From Prochlorococcus marinus XMU1402 (GTDB lineage Bacteria > Cyanobacteriota > Cyanobacteriia > PCC-6307 > Cyanobiaceae): a stretch of 64,000 nt of DNA. The stretch is from contig NZ_JAAORD010000002.1 of assembly GCF_017696205.1 (NCBI RefSeq), positions 62,001-126,000 on the forward strand. Direction: 5' to 3'. The first letter of the stretch is position 1, and each line of letters opens with the position of its first letter. The translations under genes were made by a program, and so were the position numbers. Positions 26,938 through 37,738 of the stretch are shown here, piece by piece. Under the pieces are notes generated by a model. That model was not told the DNA's origin. It saw only the letters and a list, made by a program, of their open reading frames with translations, and did not search any database.

Positions 26938-27321
26938 ATGAATGAAAAAATGAAAGATGATTATAAAATTACATTTATTCGAGGAGCTACAACAGCAACT
27001 GGAAACACTGTTAAGGAAATAGAGGATGCCGTAGTGGAATTAATAGATGAATTAATCTTACGCAACAATCTAATTAAGACCAACTTATTATCTATTATGT
27101 TTACCTCGACAAAAGACTTGGATGCATGTTTCCCTGCTTCAATTGCAAGGAAATGTAATGGACTTGATTCTGTAGCATTTTTAGACTGTCAACAAATGTA
27201 TGTCCCTAATGATGTTGATTTTTGTATAAGAATAATGGCACAAGTTTTATTACCTTCAAATAATTCTGTAAAGCATCCCTATTTAAGAGGGGCATCAAAA
27301 TTAAGGACCGATAGATGTTAA
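26938..27321 (+). CDS. aroH: Chorismate mutase (AroH type)
   Basis: 127-aa monofunctional chorismate mutase of the trimeric Bacillus type, converting chorismate to prephenate for Phe and Tyr. FIRGATTATGNTVKEI holds the Arg corresponding to B. subtilis Arg7 and CIRIMAQVLLP the Arg90 position. At the position of Glu78 the sequence reads Gln (LDCQQMYV instead of MQEM). YLRGASKLRTD matches the conserved C-terminal helix. It lies 6 bp after sppA, probably in one transcript. Confidence 0.93.
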   Translation: MNEKMKDDYKITFIRGATTATGNTVKEIEDAVVELIDELILRNNLIKTNLLSIMFTSTKDLDACFPASIARKCNGLDSVAFLDCQQMYVPNDVDFCIRIMAQVLLPSNNSVKHPYLRGASKLRTDRC

Positions 27322-27390
27322 CCTTAATAAAACAATTTCCACTTTAAATTTGGATATACTCTATTTCAACTTAAAAATTAACTCAATATA

Positions 27391-27969
27391 ATGTCAAAAA
27401 AAACAAAGAAACTTCCACTAAATTTTAAAATTTTAAGATTACTTCTTATTCCTACAATATTAATAACAGTTCCATTTTTCAATAAGATACAAGAAGCTAA
27501 AGCAGGTTTAGAATTTCAATGGGACGAGGACCCTTCTTTCAAAAGATTAAAGTGGTTCCAAAAAGAAAATAAAAAAAGATTTAGAAATAAAATTTATTTT
27601 TTCTTAAGGCCATCTGATAGAAATGCTGAGCTTTTAAAGATAAATCTATCCATCCCTAAAACCTTTAAAGTAAATTTAAAAGAAGAAAAAATAAGCCTTT
27701 GCAAGGTGAGAATAGGTGGTTTTGAAAATAGAACTAAATGTTTAGAAAATATTCCTGCTGATATTGAAATTATTTCTGAAGAATCATCTTTACGTTCTAT
27801 AAATATCTATCCCTATAAACCTATTCCCTCTAATAAAGAAAGTTATGCGATTCTTCTAAAAGTCTTCAATCCAAAAAAATCAGGGCTATATCAATTTCAT
27901 TCTTATGGGCAACCAAAAGGGGGATCAGTTTCAAGTTATTTAGGTAGCTGGACTATAGTGATCGATTAA
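27391..27969 (+). CDS. DUF2808 exported protein
   Basis: 192-aa protein with an N-terminal signal or anchor helix (residues 14-32, LRLLLIPTILITVPFF) and AKAGLEFQWDEDPSFKRLKW after it. The body is a beta-rich DUF2808 domain as found in cyanobacteria, with a conserved PKKSGLYQFHSYGQP block. The function is unknown; a cell-envelope location is likely. It lies upstream of rpmH with 30 bp between. Confidence 0.75.
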   Translation: MSKKTKKLPLNFKILRLLLIPTILITVPFFNKIQEAKAGLEFQWDEDPSFKRLKWFQKENKKRFRNKIYFFLRPSDRNAELLKINLSIPKTFKVNLKEEKISLCKVRIGGFENRTKCLENIPADIEIISEESSLRSINIYPYKPIPSNKESYAILLKVFNPKKSGLYQFHSYGQPKGGSVSSYLGSWTIVID

Positions 27970-27999
27970 ATGATAAATTAATTAAGGATAATAAAAAAA

Positions 28000-28137
28000 A
28001 TGACTAAAAGAACATTTGGTGGAACATCAAGGAAAAGAAAACGCGTTTCTGGTTTTAGGGTAAGAATGCGTTCTCATACGGGTAGGAGAGTTATTAAAAG
28101 CAGAAGACAAAAAGGTAGAGAAAGAATAGCTGTTTAA
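28000..28137 (+). CDS. rpmH: 50S ribosomal protein L34
   Basis: 45-aa basic ribosomal protein: starts [19 protein letters not shown], then [19 protein letters not shown], the invariant L34 signature. It sits in the conserved bacterial order rpmH-rnpA-(PH)-yidC; the rnpA ATG follows 13 bp later. It is the smallest clear protein in this block. Confidence 0.97.
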
Positions 28138-28150
28138 CAGACAATTTAAA

Positions 28151-28537
28151 ATGGCCTTACCTTATGATATGCGCTTAAAAGGTCATAGAGCTTTTAATTA
28201 TATCCATAAAAATTCTAAAAAATATCATGGAAAATTAATGACATTTAAACTTGCAAAATCAAATCCTGAAATTTTATCATCCCATAAACTCAAAAATACC
28301 TCAAACAATTTGAAGATTGCAATTGCTATTAGTAAAAAAGTTTCAAAAAAAGCTGTAGAAAGAAATAAAATTAGAAGAATCCTACAAGAGTGGGTATTAT
28401 CCAATAATAAAAAAATTGATAACCACAAACCTTATTGGTTACTTGTTAACCTTAAAATTGGAGATTTCTGCAATGATAAAAAAAGACTTTTGGAGGAATT
28501 TCAAAACTTAATGTTCAAATCTCGTCTAATCAAATGA
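28151..28537 (+). CDS. rnpA: Ribonuclease P protein component
   Basis: 128-aa basic protein that supports the RNase P RNA in tRNA 5' maturation. The signature is AISKKVSKKAVERNKIRRILQEW, containing the R-N-x-I-x-R core. It follows rpmH, the standard arrangement, and its TGA overlaps the ATG of the PH-domain gene (ATGA), giving coupled translation. Confidence 0.95.
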   Translation: MALPYDMRLKGHRAFNYIHKNSKKYHGKLMTFKLAKSNPEILSSHKLKNTSNNLKIAIAISKKVSKKAVERNKIRRILQEWVLSNNKKIDNHKPYWLLVNLKIGDFCNDKKRLLEEFQNLMFKSRLIK

Positions 28538-28947
28538 TTAACATGAATGAAGAAACCTTTTATGAGGGTGGTCCTGCAAAAAGTGATTTAATAATAAATC
28601 TTATAGCAGGTATAACTATTCTTGGTTTGCCTTTTACCTTTGCAGCAATTGTTAGATCCTTATGGTTGAGATATAAAATCACCAACAAGAGAATCTCAAT
28701 AAATGGGGGATGGTTTGGCAAGAACAAGACACAAGTCTCTTTAAGTAATATTGAAGAAATTAGATCTATTCCTAGGGGATTTGGGTCATATGGTGATATG
28801 GTTCTTATTCTTAATGACGGATCAAAGGTTGAGATGAAATCACTAGCACTTTTCAGAGAAAAGCAAAAATTTATTGAAGAAAATATAAACAAAAGATTTC
28901 AAATACCTAATCTTAATGAGGTTGAAGGATTTGCTACTAAATCCTAA
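28534..28947 (+). CDS. Membrane-associated bacterial PH-domain protein
   Basis: 137 aa. Two hydrophobic segments (about residues 18-45, IINLIAGITILGLPF) are followed by a bacterial PH-like (YdbS/bPH_2) domain: LRYKITNKRISINGGWFGK and SLSNIEEIRSIPRGFGSYGDMVLI. The conserved place between rnpA and yidC in marine cyanobacteria suggests a link to membrane protein insertion, but this is inference. The ATG overlaps the rnpA stop by 4 bp. Confidence 0.78.
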   Translation: MINMNEETFYEGGPAKSDLIINLIAGITILGLPFTFAAIVRSLWLRYKITNKRISINGGWFGKNKTQVSLSNIEEIRSIPRGFGSYGDMVLILNDGSKVEMKSLALFREKQKFIEENINKRFQIPNLNEVEGFATKS

Positions 28948-29019
28948 TTAAATTAATTACAAAAAACTTATTTTCTTGTAAAATAAAATGTCTACTAAAA
29001 TTACATTCTTTTTAATATC

Positions 29020-30162
29020 GTGATAGGGTTCATTTCTGAAAAACTACTTATCCCGATTCTAGATTTTTTCTACGGTTTAGTTCCAAGTTATGGTTTAGCA
29101 ATTGTTGCATTAACGGTTGTTATTAGAATTGCACTTTTCCCTTTAAGCGCAGGTTCAATTAGAAGTGCCAGAAGGATGAAAATTGCACAACCGGTAATGC
29201 AAAAAAGACAGGCAGAAATAAAATCTAAGTTTTCAGGTGATCCAAAGAAACAACAAGAGGAATTAGGAAAACTAATGAATGAGTTTGGTAGCCCTCTTGC
29301 TGGTTGCCTTCCATTAATAGTTCAAATGCCAGTTCTATTTGCATTGTTTGCAACACTTAGGGGGTCACCATTTGCTGATGTACCTTACAACATAAATCTA
29401 AAAGTCGTTCCTCAAGATCAAATTGCCGCTATCGATCCAAAACCTTATAAATCTCCGAGACACTCTATTTTTATTACAGAAAAGTCCCATTTCCCTGTAA
29501 TAGCTTCAATCCCTAGTGGAACAAAATTAGGAACAGATGAATCAATTAAAGTAAATTTGCAAACAACAAATGGGAACAGTTACTCGGAAGTTTTATCCAA
29601 TTATGATAATGGTTCAAAATTCCTTCCTAAATGGTCAGTTTCAAAAGGATCTGAAAATATAAAAGTTTCTCAAGACGGCACAGTAACGGCGATTAAACCA
29701 GGTGATGCAACAATTGAAGCAAAAATTCCTGGTCTAGCTGCTAAAAGTGGTTTCCTATTTATTAAAGCTCTGGGCCAAGTTGGTTTTTATGTAGATGGGG
29801 CTGTTAATTGGGATATTGCAGCACTAGTTGGTGCCTTTGGATTAACACTACTTCTCTCTCAAGTATTGTCTAGTCAAGGGATGCCAGCAAATCCACAGCA
29901 ATCAACAGCAAACAAAATTACACCAGTCATGATTACTGGAATGTTTCTTTTCTTTCCACTACCTGCAGGCGTTTTACTATATATGGTTGTTGCCAATATA
30001 TTTCAGGCATTTCAAACTTTTCTTCTTAACAAAGAAGCTCTTCCTGAAAACCTACAGAAAATATTAGATCAACAATTATTAGCCAAAAATGAAGTAATAA
30101 CAACTTCTTCGACACCCATTTCAGATAAAAGATTACCTTTTGAACCTAATAGTAAAAAATAG
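29020..30162 (+). CDS. yidC: YidC/Oxa1/Alb3 membrane protein insertase with Ig-like lumenal insertion
   Basis: 380-aa insertase for membrane proteins, essential for thylakoid and plasma membrane biogenesis. The core helices are [16 protein letters not shown] (about 26-41), [37 protein letters not shown] and [21 protein letters not shown], with a coiled-coil cytoplasmic loop between the first two. Between the second and third helices, about residues 150-250, there is an extra domain with [19 protein letters not shown] and [14 protein letters not shown], the pattern of a Big_2 (bacterial Ig-like) fold. GTG start at 29020. It follows the PH-domain gene by 72 bp. Confidence 0.94.
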   Translation: MIGFISEKLLIPILDFFYGLVPSYGLAIVALTVVIRIALFPLSAGSIRSARRMKIAQPVMQKRQAEIKSKFSGDPKKQQEELGKLMNEFGSPLAGCLPLIVQMPVLFALFATLRGSPFADVPYNINLKVVPQDQIAAIDPKPYKSPRHSIFITEKSHFPVIASIPSGTKLGTDESIKVNLQTTNGNSYSEVLSNYDNGSKFLPKWSVSKGSENIKVSQDGTVTAIKPGDATIEAKIPGLAAKSGFLFIKALGQVGFYVDGAVNWDIAALVGAFGLTLLLSQVLSSQGMPANPQQSTANKITPVMITGMFLFFPLPAGVLLYMVVANIFQAFQTFLLNKEALPENLQKILDQQLLAKNEVITTSSTPISDKRLPFEPNSKK

Positions 30163-30177
30163 TCTTAATCTTAGATA

Positions 30178-31644
30178 ATGAATTCTTGGTCTAGAAATTT
30201 AGAATTACTTATAAAATCAAGAACCTCATTAATTTGGATCAGGACTAAAGAAGAGGAAAGATTAAAAAAATTAATTAATTTCTCTTGTGAAAGATTAAAA
30301 GTAAAAAGATTCATTTGTTGGGACTGTGTTAACGGTATTAAAGGATTAATAAATGAAGAAGGTAAATTTTCGAACAACCCATTAGGTGTGCTTAATTGGC
30401 TTAAGGAACAAAATTCTGAAGTCTCAACAATTCTATTAGTTAAAGATTTTCATAAATTTTATGATGATCCATCTATCAATAGAACTATTAAAGAACTATC
30501 TTCAGCGCTTAAGGAAACTTGTCATAATTTAATTATTTGTTCTCATCTATTCCCATCATCTGAGGATCTTGATGAATTAATGACAATTATCAACTTACCC
30601 TTACCAGATCAAAAAGAGTTAAAAAATTTAATAAAGACAATTGCTATAAATACCGACTCAAATCTTAATGATCAAGACTTAAACGAACTTTCAATAGCTT
30701 CTAGTGGATTAACCGAAATAAAAGTAAAGCAAGTTACCGCAAAGGCACTTACTCAAAGAGGGAAAATAAGTAAAGAGGATATCAAAGATATTCTTGAAGA
30801 GAAAAAACAAGTTATAGCTAGAAGTGAAATTTTAGAATTTTTCGAAGCCAAATCAAGTCAAGATGATATTGGTGGTTTAAATGTTTTAAAAGTTTGGCTG
30901 AATCAAAGATACAGGGCTTTTTCTAAAGAAGCTAGAGAATATGGGCTACCTATTCCCAAGGGGGTCTTACTTGTAGGAGCACAAGGGACGGGGAAATCAC
31001 TTACCGCAAAATCAATTTCTAAGAGCTGGTCGATGCCGCTACTTAGGTTGGACGTGGGAAGACTATTTTCGAGCCTTGTTGGTTCAAGTGAGGCAAGAAC
31101 GAGAGAAACTATATCAAGAGCTGAGGCAATGTCACCTTGTATCCTTTGGATCGATGAAATTGACAAAGGCTTTGGTGGTGATGCAAGAAGTGATGGAGGA
31201 ACAAGTCAAAGAGTTTTGGCAAGTTTGCTCACTTGGATGTCTGAAAAAGATTCCCCCGTATTTGTAATTGCTACTGCTAATGCTATAGATAAGCTTCCTG
31301 CTGAATTATTAAGGAAAGGCAGATTTGATGAGATATTTTTTCTTGATTTACCGAATTCCGAAGAAAGGTTGAGTATTCTAGATTTGCACTTAAAAAAAAG
31401 AAGACCAAGTTATAATTTCCCTCTCACTACCATAATAGGGCGAACCGATGGATTCTCAGGCGCAGAACTTGAACAAGCAGTAATAGAGGGGATGCACATT
31501 TCATTCTCAGAAAATAGAGAACTTATGGAGAAAGACTTAATAAAGGCAGTTTCTGAATTAGTTCCCTTATCAAGAACAGCTAAAGAGCAAATTGATTTAC
31601 TAAAAGCATGGTCATCTACAGGACGAGCTCGTTCAGCATCTTAG
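30178..31644 (+). CDS. ycf46: Ycf46-type AAA+ ATPase
   Basis: 488-aa AAA+ protein found in cyanobacteria and red-lineage plastids. The N-terminal half (1-230) is a family-specific region; the AAA+ module has Walker A GAQGTGKSLTAKS, Walker B CILWIDEIDKGF, and a second-region-of-homology segment ELLRKGRFDEIFFLDLPN. Cyanobacterial Ycf46 is linked to growth under low CO2 and carbon acquisition in Synechocystis; the exact role here is unknown. It follows yidC by 15 bp. Confidence 0.92.
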   Translation: MNSWSRNLELLIKSRTSLIWIRTKEEERLKKLINFSCERLKVKRFICWDCVNGIKGLINEEGKFSNNPLGVLNWLKEQNSEVSTILLVKDFHKFYDDPSINRTIKELSSALKETCHNLIICSHLFPSSEDLDELMTIINLPLPDQKELKNLIKTIAINTDSNLNDQDLNELSIASSGLTEIKVKQVTAKALTQRGKISKEDIKDILEEKKQVIARSEILEFFEAKSSQDDIGGLNVLKVWLNQRYRAFSKEAREYGLPIPKGVLLVGAQGTGKSLTAKSISKSWSMPLLRLDVGRLFSSLVGSSEARTRETISRAEAMSPCILWIDEIDKGFGGDARSDGGTSQRVLASLLTWMSEKDSPVFVIATANAIDKLPAELLRKGRFDEIFFLDLPNSEERLSILDLHLKKRRPSYNFPLTTIIGRTDGFSGAELEQAVIEGMHISFSENRELMEKDLIKAVSELVPLSRTAKEQIDLLKAWSSTGRARSAS

Positions 31645-31767
31645 CTAAAATTTAATTTTTAAAATATTACATAAGTTAGGAATCATTAATTAAGTTAATT
31701 TTTCATCAAAAATACCTAATAATTAACTGAGATTAACTATCTTTATTAAGGTATCAAAAAAAAAAGA

Positions 31768-33045
31768 GTGTTAGATCAAAAATTAATAAGAGAAAATCCA
31801 ACATTAGTTGAAGAAAATCTATCCTTAAGAGGAAAAGTTTTTAATATATCTCTCATACACGAATTAACTGTTAAAAAAAAAGAAATTGATGTTGAAATAT
31901 CTAGTCTTCAATCTGAGAGTAAAAAATTAAGCAAATCGATTGGTCAAGTAATTGGTAAATCACAAAATAATAATTCACAAGAACTCAATGATTTAAAAAA
32001 AAAGGGAAATAAATACAGAATCAAAATTTCTGAACTTGAAGAAAAACAAAGAATATTAGATAAACAAGTAGATGATGAGATTTATAATTTGCCTAATTTT
32101 CCTAGCAAAGATGCTCCTCTCGGAAAAGATGAAAGTGATAATGTAGAAATAAAAACTTGGGGGGACCCTTTTAAAAAAGAGAATATTAAATCACACTGGG
32201 AAATAGGAGAAAGTCTTAATCTTTTTGACTCTGTAAAATCAACAAAAACATCAAAAAGTCGTTTTATTACTCTTTTAGGCAATGGTGCAAGATTAGAGAG
32301 GGCATTAATCAATTTCATGCTAGATATGCATACTAAAAATGGTTATTTAGAGTTAATGCCTCCCGCCTTAGTAAATTCAGAAAGTCTTAAGGGATCTGGA
32401 CAATTACCTAAATTTTCAAATGAAAGTTTTAAGTGCTCAAATGACGATTTATGGCTCTCTCCAACAGCTGAAGTTCCACTTACTGCTTTTCATAGAAACG
32501 AAATTATTGATCCCAAGCAGTTACCTATTAAGTATGTTGCATATAGTCCATGCTTCAGGAGAGAAGCTGGAAGTTATGGAAGGGATACTAAAGGTTTAAT
32601 AAGACTTCATCAATTTAATAAGGTTGAGCTTTATTGGTTTTGCGATCCAAGTAAATCTTCAGAAGCTCATAAAAAGATCACTGCAGATGCAGAGAGCATT
32701 TTAAAAAAGCTCAACTTACCGTATAGATTAGTAGATATTTGTACAGGAGACTTAGGCTTTTCTTCTAGTAGAACTTTTGATTTAGAAGTCTGGCTTCCGA
32801 GTAGTAGATGTTATAGGGAGATTTCAAGTTGCAGTAACTGCCTCGACTTTCAAGCTCGTAGATCATCAATTAGAACAAAAATTGATAAAAAAAATTCATA
32901 TATACACACCCTAAATGGCAGTGGGCTTGCTATCGGTAGAACAATGGCCGCGATTCTTGAGAATGGCCAACAAGCAGATGGAAGCGTTAAGATTCCAGAT
33001 GCTCTGGTTCCATATTTTGGGTCAAATATTTTAAAACTTGCTTAA
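31768..33045 (+). CDS. serS: Seryl-tRNA synthetase
   Basis: 425-aa class II synthetase. The N-terminal coiled-coil arm (residues about 27-110) that binds the long variable arm of tRNA-Ser is Lys/Glu-rich. Motif 2 is [18 protein letters not shown], motif 3 is [16 protein letters not shown], and [16 protein letters not shown] carries the serine pocket. GTG start at 31768 preceded by an A-rich leader. rseP follows 9 bp later. Confidence 0.97.
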   Translation: MLDQKLIRENPTLVEENLSLRGKVFNISLIHELTVKKKEIDVEISSLQSESKKLSKSIGQVIGKSQNNNSQELNDLKKKGNKYRIKISELEEKQRILDKQVDDEIYNLPNFPSKDAPLGKDESDNVEIKTWGDPFKKENIKSHWEIGESLNLFDSVKSTKTSKSRFITLLGNGARLERALINFMLDMHTKNGYLELMPPALVNSESLKGSGQLPKFSNESFKCSNDDLWLSPTAEVPLTAFHRNEIIDPKQLPIKYVAYSPCFRREAGSYGRDTKGLIRLHQFNKVELYWFCDPSKSSEAHKKITADAESILKKLNLPYRLVDICTGDLGFSSSRTFDLEVWLPSSRCYREISSCSNCLDFQARRSSIRTKIDKKNSYIHTLNGSGLAIGRTMAAILENGQQADGSVKIPDALVPYFGSNILKLA

Positions 33046-33054
33046 TATAAAAAA

Positions 33055-34134
33055 ATGAATGTTTTAACCTCAATAACAGTACTTGGATTTCTGATTTTTT
33101 TTCATGAGATGGGGCACTTTCTCGCAGCAATTTTACAAGGCATTTATGTTGATGGATTTTCAATTGGCTTTGGACCATCAATTATTCAAAAAAAATATAA
33201 AGATATCACTTATTCATTTAGGGCCTTCCCTTTAGGTGGCTTTGTTTCCTTTCCTGATGAAGACTTAAATAATATTGACCCTAAAGATCCAAATCTTTTA
33301 AAAAACAGGCCAATAATTCAAAGAGTTATTGTAATATCTGCTGGAGTATTTGCTAACCTAATCCTTGCTTATACAATCTTAATAATAAATGTAACTACTG
33401 TTGGCATTCCATTTGATCCGGAACCTGGCATTTTAGTTTTAGCTACTCAACCTGAGAAGGCTGCCTATCTTGCTGGTTTAGTACCAGGAGATAAAATTTT
33501 AGAAATTGAAACCATAACTCTTGGAGCTGGTGATCAGGCAGTATCCACTTTAGTAAAAGAGATTCAAAATTCTTCAGATGATCCAATTTCTATAAAGATT
33601 GAAAGAGATGGAATTCTTAAAGATTTAACTTTGATACCAAAAAATGTTAATGGGAAAGGAACAATAGGGGCTCAATTACAACCTAATATAAAAAAAGAAA
33701 CTAAAAAGACAAAAAACGTTTACGAACTTTTTAAATACTCTAATAATGAATTTTCGTCTCTCTTGGTTAAAACAATTCAAGGTTATAAAGGATTAATAAC
33801 TAATTTCTCATCTACAGCTCAACAATTAAGTGGGCCGGTAAAAATCGTTGAAATTGGTGCTCAACTGTCGCAGCAAGGAGGTACAGGCATATTATTATTT
33901 GCTGCTTTAATTTCTATTAATTTGGCAGTACTCAATTCATTGCCTTTACCATTATTGGACGGTGGACAACTCGTTTTCACTTTAATAGAAGGTTTAAGAG
34001 GAAAACCTGTTCCATTAAAGGTACAAATGGTTGTAACTCAGTCCAGCTTTTTTCTTTTAGTTGGATTAAGTGTACTTCTCATTATTAGAGATACTAGTCA
34101 ACTTTTAATCGTACAAAAATTATTTAACCAATAA
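33055..34134 (+). CDS. rseP: RseP/site-2-protease family intramembrane zinc metalloprotease
   Basis: 359-aa membrane zinc protease that cleaves transmembrane segments. The HExxH motif is FFHEMGHFLAA in the first helix, and the third zinc ligand region is LNSLPLPLLDGGQL near the C-terminal helix. A PDZ domain (about residues 130-200) contains PEKAAYLAGLVPGDKILEIE. Substrates in cyanobacteria are thought to be anti-sigma factors, not known here. It lies 9 bp after serS and is followed by rpsN. Confidence 0.93.
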   Translation: MNVLTSITVLGFLIFFHEMGHFLAAILQGIYVDGFSIGFGPSIIQKKYKDITYSFRAFPLGGFVSFPDEDLNNIDPKDPNLLKNRPIIQRVIVISAGVFANLILAYTILIINVTTVGIPFDPEPGILVLATQPEKAAYLAGLVPGDKILEIETITLGAGDQAVSTLVKEIQNSSDDPISIKIERDGILKDLTLIPKNVNGKGTIGAQLQPNIKKETKKTKNVYELFKYSNNEFSSLLVKTIQGYKGLITNFSSTAQQLSGPVKIVEIGAQLSQQGGTGILLFAALISINLAVLNSLPLPLLDGGQLVFTLIEGLRGKPVPLKVQMVVTQSSFFLLVGLSVLLIIRDTSQLLIVQKLFNQ

Positions 34135-34195
34135 AAGTTTCAAAAAATTGATTACCTAGATGTTAAGATTAAGGATATTTTTATTTTTTAATTAA

Positions 34196-34498
34196 ATGGC
34201 GAAAAAGTCCATGATTGCGAGAGAAGTCAAACGCAAAAAGCTCGTAAAAAAATATGCCGCGAAGAGAAAATCATTATTAGATGAATTTAATGCTGCAAAG
34301 GATCCAATGGAAAGGTTAGAAATACATAGAAAGATTCAAGGCCTTCCAAGAAATTCTGCCCCAAATAGAGTTAGGAATAGATGTTGGGCAACTGGTAAAC
34401 CAAGAGGTGTTTATAGAGATTTTGGACTTTGCAGAAATCAGTTAAGACAAAGAGCTCACAACGGTGAACTCCCTGGGGTGGTTAAATCAAGTTGGTAG
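34196..34498 (+). CDS. rpsN: 30S ribosomal protein S14
   Basis: 100-aa S14 of the zinc-free (C-minus) type: the conserved [21 protein letters not shown] contains only one Cys and no C-x-x-C, followed by [21 protein letters not shown]. It lies outside the main ribosomal operons between rseP and pnp, as is usual in cyanobacteria, with 61 bp upstream and 166 bp downstream. Confidence 0.97.
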   Translation: MAKKSMIAREVKRKKLVKKYAAKRKSLLDEFNAAKDPMERLEIHRKIQGLPRNSAPNRVRNRCWATGKPRGVYRDFGLCRNQLRQRAHNGELPGVVKSSW

Positions 34499-34664
34499 TT
34501 AAAGTTTTTTATTTAAATTTTTTTACAAAAAATTATTGGCATATAGGGATTAAAGATTAATTAAGAGACATTTTTAAAATTTTTTATAGCTTATCTAAAT
34601 AATTTACTCAATATGTCCCTATAAAATGTAAGAATAAATTATGTATAGATTTATAATTTAAAAA

Positions 34665-36830
34665 GTGGAAGGACAAAATAAGTCGATCACGTTTGACGGA
34701 CGAGAGATACGACTAACAACAGGACTATATGCTCCTCAAGCAAATGGATCAGTAATGATTGAGTGTGGAGACACCTCTTTATTAGTTACAGCAACAAAAA
34801 CTACTAAAAAAGAAGTTTCAGACTTTCTACCTCTAATTTGTGATTATGAGGAAAAACTTTATGCTGCAGGAAGAATTCCAGGCGGGTTTATGAGAAGGGA
34901 GGGTCGTCCTCCTGAAAGAGCAACTTTAATCTCAAGATTAATTGACAGACCAATGAGACCTCTTTTCCCTTCTTGGATGAGAGATGAAATTCAGATTGTA
35001 GCTTCCTGCCTTTCTCTTGATGAAAGGGTCCCCGCAGATGTGCTAGCAGTTACAGGTGCATCAATTGCAACTTTACTTGGAGAAATACCATTTTATGGTC
35101 CTATGGCTGCTGTTAGAGTTGGTCTTATAGGTGATGATTTCATCTTAAATCCAAGCTATAGAGAAATAGAAAAAGGTGATCTAGACATTGTTGTAGCAGG
35201 TTCACCTGACGGTATCGTAATGATTGAAGCTGGTGCTAATCAGTTAACCGAGCAAGATACTATTGAAGCAATAGATTTTGGGTATGAGGCTGTTTCTGAA
35301 CTTATTAAATCTCAAGAAGATTTACTTAAAGATTTAGGAATAAAACAGGTTAAGCCCTTAGAACAGGAAGAAGATCCAACTCTAGCTTCATATTTGGAAA
35401 AAAACTGCGCTAAACCTATTAATCTTGTTTTAAAGAAATTTGAACAAACAAAAGATGAAAGGGATCTTGAACTTGAAAAAATAAAACTTGATACACAAAG
35501 TAAAATAGAATCCTTAAAAGATGACAATCAATTAAAAGTTTTAATCTCAGAGAACGAAAAGTTAATTCACTCAGATTTTAAAAAACTTACTAAGAAGTTA
35601 ATGAGGGCCCAAATTATTACTAATGGCAAAAGAGTTGATGGGCGAGATCTTGATGAGGTCAGAAAGATAACTGCAAGTGCAGGGATTTTACCTAAAAGAG
35701 TCCACGGTTCAGCCTTGTTTCAGAGAGGACTTACACAAGTTCTATCTACCACAACATTAGGCACACCAAGTGATGCTCAGGAGATGGATGATTTAAACCC
35801 AAGTACTGAGAAAACATACTTACATCATTATAATTTCCCGCCATATTCGGTTGGCGAAACTAGACCCATGAGAACACCCGGCAGAAGAGAAATTGGTCAT
35901 GGAGCTCTAGCTGAGAGAGCAATAATTCCAGTTCTACCTGGCAAAGAGACTTTCCCTTATGTCCTTCGTGTTGTAAGTGAAGTTTTAAGCTCCAATGGAT
36001 CAACATCAATGGGGTCGGTATGCGGGAGCTCACTTTCATTATTAGATGCTGGTGTACCTCTAAAAGCTCCAGTTAGTGGGACTGCAATGGGTTTAATTAA
36101 AGAAGGCAAAGAAGTTAGGATACTTACAGATATCCAAGGAATTGAGGATTTTCTTGGTGATATGGATTTTAAAGTAGCCGGCACAGCTAAAGGTATAACT
36201 GCATTACAAATGGACATGAAAATAACAGGTCTACCAGTCTCTATCATTTCTGATGCGATAAAAAAAGCACGCCCCGCAAGGCTACATATATTAGAGAAAA
36301 TGCAAGCCGCAATTGACAAGCCTCAAGAATCTCTATCACCACATGCGCCAAGGCTACTAAGCTTTAGAATTGATCCAGAATTAATTGGAACTGTAATTGG
36401 GCCTGGAGGAAGAACAATCAAAGGCATAACAGAGAGAACGAATACTAAAATAGATATAGAGGATGGAGGTATTGTTACCATCGCTTCACATGATGGAGCC
36501 GCTGCTGAAGAAGCACAGAAGATCATTGAAGGTTTAACAAGAAAAGTACACGAAGGTGAAATTTTCTCAGGTGTTGTCACGAGAATAATACCAATAGGTG
36601 CTTTCGTTGAAATCCTTCCTGGGAAAGAGGGGATGGTCCATATTTCCCAATTATCTGAAGCGAGAGTTGAGAGGGTTGAGGACGTTGTTAGACAAGGTGA
36701 TGATGTAACTGTTAGGGTTCGAGAAATTGATAGCAGAGGAAGGATTAACCTTACACTTAGAGGAGTTGCGCAAAATGGAGGAATGTCTTATCCAGAACCA
36801 ACTCCAACACCTGTAGCGCCTTTAAACTAG
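34665..36830 (+). CDS. pnp: Polynucleotide phosphorylase
   Basis: 721-aa 3'-5' phosphorolytic exoribonuclease and polymerase of the RNA degradation system. Two RNase PH domains (about 10-230 and 310-540), then a KH domain ([19 protein letters not shown]) and an S1 domain ([20 protein letters not shown]). The catalytic segment [20 protein letters not shown] is intact. GTG start. Its last 4 bp overlap the convergent cysQ stop. No RNase E site is seen nearby. Confidence 0.97.
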   Translation: MEGQNKSITFDGREIRLTTGLYAPQANGSVMIECGDTSLLVTATKTTKKEVSDFLPLICDYEEKLYAAGRIPGGFMRREGRPPERATLISRLIDRPMRPLFPSWMRDEIQIVASCLSLDERVPADVLAVTGASIATLLGEIPFYGPMAAVRVGLIGDDFILNPSYREIEKGDLDIVVAGSPDGIVMIEAGANQLTEQDTIEAIDFGYEAVSELIKSQEDLLKDLGIKQVKPLEQEEDPTLASYLEKNCAKPINLVLKKFEQTKDERDLELEKIKLDTQSKIESLKDDNQLKVLISENEKLIHSDFKKLTKKLMRAQIITNGKRVDGRDLDEVRKITASAGILPKRVHGSALFQRGLTQVLSTTTLGTPSDAQEMDDLNPSTEKTYLHHYNFPPYSVGETRPMRTPGRREIGHGALAERAIIPVLPGKETFPYVLRVVSEVLSSNGSTSMGSVCGSSLSLLDAGVPLKAPVSGTAMGLIKEGKEVRILTDIQGIEDFLGDMDFKVAGTAKGITALQMDMKITGLPVSIISDAIKKARPARLHILEKMQAAIDKPQESLSPHAPRLLSFRIDPELIGTVIGPGGRTIKGITERTNTKIDIEDGGIVTIASHDGAAAEEAQKIIEGLTRKVHEGEIFSGVVTRIIPIGAFVEILPGKEGMVHISQLSEARVERVEDVVRQGDDVTVRVREIDSRGRINLTLRGVAQNGGMSYPEPTPTPVAPLN

Positions 36831-37735
36831 GAATCAAAGGGATATAAATCATTTTTCATAATTATTTCTTTAATTTGTAAACATAAATTTTCATGTGTTT
36901 GATTATTATTTGAAGCAATAATTATTCCGCCTTGATGATAGTTCTTAGTCCCATAACAAAGTTCCTTATTGTCTATGTTTGTTATTTCGCCGCCAGCGGC
37001 TCTTAAAATAGCTTCTGGTGCAGCAAAATCCCAATCTTTTGGTGAGCTTTTGCCTGGTAAACTGCAACTTATATAAATATCACTTTCGCCTCTTAAAATA
37101 GAGGCTACTTTACAGCCTATACTGCCCATTACATTTACTCTCTTAAATCCAACCTTATTAATTAACTCACTTAAAGTTGCGTTTCTATGATTTTTACTTG
37201 TAACAATTGTCTTCTCTCTTAACGGCTTATTATTTTGGTGAGTAGCTTTTTTTGTCAATCCATCTTTGTTTTCACACCAAACATTTTCGTTATCTGTAAT
37301 CCAAAGCTCTTCTTTCTCGGGGATCAAAACTACACCAATGCAAGGTTTTTTTTCATAATTTAAGGCTAAATGCATCGCATAATTTTCTGTTCCCTGAATA
37401 AAATCCTTAGTACCATCTAATGGATCAAGAACCCACATCCATTTAGAATTAACATCTGAGTTATCTGATACAATTTTTACGTTTTCCTCACTTAATATAT
37501 GCCAATCTACTCCTTTGTAGTTTTTGTTAATTCTTTTAATTATTAAATCATTAACTGCTAAATCAGCTGCTGTAACAGGTGCTGAATCATCTTTAATATT
37601 GATTATTTCTTTTGCATAATTTGGATTCTTTAGTATTTTTGAGTAATGAAGCAAAATATCTGAGGCTTCCCAGCTAAAAACACGAAGATCATCGATAAGA
37701 TTATGAATATCAACACCAATTGGTAATTTAAACAC
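36827..37735 (-). CDS. cysQ: 3'(2'),5'-bisphosphate nucleotidase (CysQ family)
   Basis: 302-aa lithium-sensitive phosphatase of the inositol monophosphatase superfamily, which removes the 3'-phosphate of PAP, the by-product of sulfate activation. The metal-binding motif is [15 protein letters not shown], and SEEN plus [21 protein letters not shown] complete the site. GTG start (37735), only 3 bp from the divergent rsmI ATG; no other plausible start lies near. Its stop overlaps pnp. Confidence 0.9.
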   Translation of the reverse strand: MFKLPIGVDIHNLIDDLRVFSWEASDILLHYSKILKNPNYAKEIINIKDDSAPVTAADLAVNDLIIKRINKNYKGVDWHILSEENVKIVSDNSDVNSKWMWVLDPLDGTKDFIQGTENYAMHLALNYEKKPCIGVVLIPEKEELWITDNENVWCENKDGLTKKATHQNNKPLREKTIVTSKNHRNATLSELINKVGFKRVNVMGSIGCKVASILRGESDIYISCSLPGKSSPKDWDFAAPEAILRAAGGEITNIDNKELCYGTKNYHQGGIIIASNNNQTHENLCLQIKEIIMKNDLYPFDS

Positions 37736-37738
37736 AAT

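Noticed and set aside
35957-36580. Two antisense ORFs inside pnp
   Set aside because: Both lie fully inside the conserved PNPase catalytic, KH and S1 parts and have shadow-like composition.
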